A stretch of 64,000 nt of DNA from Pseudomonas sp. RIT409. GTDB taxonomy: Bacteria; Pseudomonadota; Gammaproteobacteria; Pseudomonadales; Pseudomonadaceae. Of this stretch, positions 61,746 to 64,000 are shown piece after piece. The notes under the pieces were generated by a model that worked only from the letters and a program-made list of their open reading frames with translations, ran no database searches and was not told the DNA's origin. Every line of letters starts with the position of its first letter. Within the stretch, counting starts at the first letter, position 1. The translations under genes and the position numbers were made by a program. Location: positions 124,001 through 188,000 of the forward strand of contig NZ_QARE02000003.1 in the NCBI RefSeq assembly GCF_003052515.2, read 5' to 3'.

Positions 61746-62477
61746 ATGTACATCGTCACAGGCGGTACCCAGGGCATTGGCGCCGCAACCGTGGAAAAAC
61801 TCGCCAGCCTCGGCCACCCGGTACTATTCACCGGACGGGATGAGACAGCAGGCACCCGATTGGCAGCCAGCCTGACCAACTGCACTTTCGTCGCGGGCGA
61901 CGTATCAAATGAAGACGATTGCCGCCACGTGGTGGCGACAGCTACGCGATTGGGCGATGGTAAACTCGCTGGGCTGGTCAACAATGCTGGGATGTCCGGT
62001 CGCAAAGTGTTTACCGAGACGACTCAGCAAGAGTGGGACATGGTGTTCGCCGTCAATACGCGCTCTGTATTTTTCTACACCAAGCACGCATTGCCGGGGC
62101 TGATCGCGGGCCGCGGCGCAGTAGTGAACGTATCCTCCATCGCGGGTAAAACAGGAGAGCAAGGACTCGCCACCTACTGCGCCAGTAAAGCCGCGCTCCT
62201 CGGCCTGACCCAGGCTCTTGCGTTGGAATACGGTGGGCAGGTTCGTTTCAACGCGGTTTGCCCCGGTCAGATCGCCACACGCATGATGGACAAGATCATC
62301 AATGATGAAGCTCGGTTGGCAGCTCTGACCGCGCGAATACCCGAGGGACGCCTGGCTTCGGCTTCGGAAGTCGCGGATGCCATTTGCTGGCTACTGTCGC
62401 CGGGAGCCAGCTATATCAACGGCACAACTCTCACCATCGACGGAGGAGAGACCGCCGGATTACTCACTCCCAAGTAA
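61746..62477 (+). CDS. Short-chain dehydrogenase/reductase
   Basis: A 243-residue classical SDR. Cofactor binding TGGTQGIGAATVEKL at 5-19, NNAGMSGRK, catalytic Ser in VVNVSSIAGK, Y-x-x-x-K in TYCASKAALLG, and PGQIATRMM. INGTTLTIDGGETAGL is the C-terminal SDR motif. CAGGAGC fits ATG 61746. It is the last gene of the operon with the ABC importer, so it probably acts on the imported compound or its product. Confidence 0.88.
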   Translation: MYIVTGGTQGIGAATVEKLASLGHPVLFTGRDETAGTRLAASLTNCTFVAGDVSNEDDCRHVVATATRLGDGKLAGLVNNAGMSGRKVFTETTQQEWDMVFAVNTRSVFFYTKHALPGLIAGRGAVVNVSSIAGKTGEQGLATYCASKAALLGLTQALALEYGGQVRFNAVCPGQIATRMMDKIINDEARLAALTARIPEGRLASASEVADAICWLLSPGASYINGTTLTIDGGETAGLLTPK

Positions 62478-62489
62478 AGACTAGATGGC

Positions 62490-62524
62490 GCCGTGGTGCT
62501 GGTGTGTCAATGACCCACCACGGC
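62490..62524. terminator. Hairpin between the convergent SDR and MFS genes
   Basis: GCCGTGGTG (62490-62498) and CACCACGGC (62516-62524) form a perfect 9 bp stem. It overlaps the 3' end of the MFS gene. No clear U-tract; probably a bidirectional stop signal. Confidence 0.5.
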
Positions 62525-63712
62525 CGTTCCGCCGCTGCGCTGGCCGCTAGGAAAACCATGAACCCGGGCCCGCAATGCGATGATCAGACTGAGCAAAAGC
62601 AATACCGGCAGCACGCTTGGGAAAACACTGGCACCCCATTGCTCAAGTAATATGCCACCCATCAGTCCTCCACCGGCAATAGCACCGTTCCAGACCACTA
62701 CGTTCATGGACAGCGCTACATCGGCGCCGTCACCTGCAGTGTCCGCGAGGGCAGTTTGCAGAAGCGTCGCTGCCCCGCCGAAGGTAAGGCCCCATATAAA
62801 GACGCCCGTATAGATGGCCAGGGTGGAGTTTGAGAACACACCCAGGAAGATTGACACTGCGGCGAAGGTCGAGAGACTGATCAGGACCATGCCCCGTAGA
62901 TGACGGTCAACCAGTCGTCCCGTAAGGCAGATCCCCGCCAAAGCTGCCACACCAAAGTCGAACAGCACCAGGTCAACCTGCCCCGTCAAACCAGCTTTGG
63001 AAACAAAGGGTGCGATATAGGTGTAAAGAATGTTGTGAGCTAGCATCCAGGTGAAAACCACGCCCAACACCGAACGTACACCCGGAGTCAGGAAAACCTC
63101 TCGTAACGCCATGCGCTGCGAGGATGATTGACCCGGATAATCCGGGACCTTGATCAATACCCAGGCGATTAATATCAAGGTCAATCCAGACATCACAGCA
63201 AAGGCCATGCGCCAGCCCACAAGCCCACCCAGCCACGTCCCGATTGGCACACCCAGCGATAATGCGATAGGCGTACCGACCATCGCCACCGCCAACGCCC
63301 GCCCCTGCATGTGCGGCGCAACCATCCGTCGCGCATAGCCTGCGATCAGGCTCCAGGCCAACCCTGCAGAAACCCCGGCAAAAAAGCGTGCAGCCAGTGT
63401 TAGCCAGTAATGGGAAGACAGCGCTGTTATCGAATTGAATAATAAAAAGCCGAGAATCGTCAGCAGCAAAACAGTTCTGCGGCGCCAGCTTTGCGTAGCA
63501 ATAGTCAATGGAATTGCAGCCACCAATGACCCTAGCGCATAAACTGTCACCATCTGCCCTGCAAGTGATAGAGACACTCCCAACCCTTGACCCATTTGCG
63601 GCAGCAGTCCTGCTGGCAGTGTCTCGGTCACGATGCAGATGAAACCGGTCATCGCCAGAGCGAGTAATGCCCCCAGCGGAATCTTTGTACCACTTCTTGC
63701 GTTAGAAGCCAT
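62507..63712 (-). CDS. MFS transporter, DHA1/AraJ-type exporter
   Basis: A 401-residue twelve-helix MFS protein of the DHA1 drug/sugar-efflux type. Helix 1 reads ALLALAMTGFICIVTETLPA with LLPQMGQGLGVSLSLAGQMV; motif C-like AGYARRMVAPHMQGRALAVA, then VGTPIALSLGVPIGTWLGGL, lies mid-protein. It exports a sugar or toxic small molecule across the inner membrane. ATG 63712 has GAGGTG upstream. A TetR-type dyad covers its promoter, so it is probably induced by its own substrate. Confidence 0.88.
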   Translation of the reverse strand: MASNARSGTKIPLGALLALAMTGFICIVTETLPAGLLPQMGQGLGVSLSLAGQMVTVYALGSLVAAIPLTIATQSWRRRTVLLLTILGFLLFNSITALSSHYWLTLAARFFAGVSAGLAWSLIAGYARRMVAPHMQGRALAVAMVGTPIALSLGVPIGTWLGGLVGWRMAFAVMSGLTLILIAWVLIKVPDYPGQSSSQRMALREVFLTPGVRSVLGVVFTWMLAHNILYTYIAPFVSKAGLTGQVDLVLFDFGVAALAGICLTGRLVDRHLRGMVLISLSTFAAVSIFLGVFSNSTLAIYTGVFIWGLTFGGAATLLQTALADTAGDGADVALSMNVVVWNGAIAGGGLMGGILLEQWGASVFPSVLPVLLLLSLIIALRARVHGFPSGQRSGGTAVVGH

Positions 63713-63726
63713 GGGCCACCTCACTA

Positions 63727-63744
63727 ATATACTGGTCGGTATAT
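63727..63744. promoter_or_regulatory. TetR-type operator upstream of the MFS exporter
   Basis: ATATAC-TGGTCG-GTATAT is a perfect 6 bp inverted repeat with a 6 bp centre, 15 bp upstream of the exporter start. Such dyads are typical of TetR repressors of efflux genes. The regulator itself must be outside the window or elsewhere. Confidence 0.6.
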
Positions 63745-63922
63745 ATAGTTATTCGCGGGCATGGGGTCAACGCTTTTTGTATCGACCGGTACTAATATCG
63801 CCATAAACAAACGATCGTGCCGGTTTCTCTGAATTGCGTACTGCTACTGCCGCGAGCAATGTGCATGCGCTTAGCGGTTGAAGCCCCCTTCATGGAAGGG
63901 AGCGGGAGGCGTGCCGCCGAAG
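63745..63922. other. Right-edge intergenic region
   Basis: No gene seen. A small hairpin CCCTTC-ATG-GAAGGG occurs near 63887-63901. Confidence 0.4.
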
Positions 63923-64000
63923 TTAAACCGGCGAATCAATCTTATTCAGCAGATGGCTCTTCTCGTCCAAAGCGCTCATTACCCGCAATGGGCACCCAAT
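63923..64000 (-). CDS. Possible C-terminal end of a gene running off the right edge
   Basis: 25 codons open on the minus strand up to a TAA at 63923, ending MSALDEKSHLLNKIDSPV. It could be the tail of an unseen gene. No family can be named, and the length is too short to be sure. Confidence 0.25.
   Translation of the reverse strand: MGCPLRVMSALDEKSHLLNKIDSPV

Noticed and set aside
1..64000. CRISPR arrays, tRNA or rRNA genes
   Set aside because: No regularly spaced repeats and no tRNA or rRNA-like sequence were noticed when reading both strands by eye.

Overview
The window looks like a Pseudomonas chromosome (fluorescens/putida/syringae side of the genus). The reasons are an OprD-family porin, a degenerate IS3-family element of a type common in Pseudomonas, many LysR/GntR/TetR-controlled catabolic clusters, polyamine-type ABC transport genes, and a KfrA/tyrosine-recombinase island with anti-phage genes. 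This assignment rests on protein resemblance only. I saw no tRNA, rRNA or CRISPR array.

Layout. 1-303: start of a LysR gene cut by the edge. 416-1490: first copy of a ~1.05 kb module (a minimal tyrosine recombinase plus a convergent small CxxC protein); a second, decayed copy lies at 29608-30675. 1.6-12 kb: a TetR-centred catabolic region. On the minus strand a CoA-transferase, an enoyl-CoA hydratase and an ACS-type MFS carrier form an operon. On the plus strand an SDR, a DUF993-type TIM-barrel protein and a sugar isomerase are followed by an OprD-family porin and a LysR gene. The two operons share a near-identical 27 bp operator-like site. 12-16.6 kb: a redox operon (FMN reductase, pirin, nitroreductase, broken NADP-oxidoreductase), then a convergent FAH hydrolase/TcuC-like carrier operon. 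16.7-18.8 kb: gene fragments and a dead IS3-family element. 18.9-28.0 kb: two overlapping DUF202 membrane proteins, a sulfatase/phosphonate monoester hydrolase, a MocR regulator, a HAAAP amino-acid permease, a GNAT enzyme, an aldehyde dehydrogenase and an M20 deacylase. 28.0-28.5 kb: remnant of a second OprD gene between ~80 bp repeats.

30.7-49.3 kb is a defence-type accessory island. It holds a zinc-ribbon RES-domain protein, a divergent KfrA/tyrosine recombinase pair separated by two nested dyads, an OGG-fold DNA glycosylase divergent from an HTH-ParA/CpaE-like protein lacking the P-loop lysine, a class III nucleotide-cyclase-like protein directly behind a complete Gabija pair (gajA-gajB), an orphan DUF2384 (Xre/MbcA/ParS toxin-binding) protein, a complete ABC-three-component system (DUF3732 ATPase, middle component, PD-(D/E)xK-like effector), and a PIN-like nuclease. 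Truncated ordinary genes at its right side (an aldo/keto reductase fragment, a LysR-chemoreceptor chimera) mark recombination scars.

51.6-62.5 kb is a second catabolic locus. A GntR/FCD regulator and, on the same strand, a glutamate-1-semialdehyde-aminomutase-like aminotransferase and a split transketolase face a divergent class III aminotransferase, a polyamine-type ABC importer (ATPase, binding protein, two permeases) and an SDR. An 11-12 bp TATAAGTTATA element in the divergent promoter, echoed before the GntR gene, is the likely operator. The window ends with a DHA1-type MFS exporter carrying a TetR-type dyad in its promoter.
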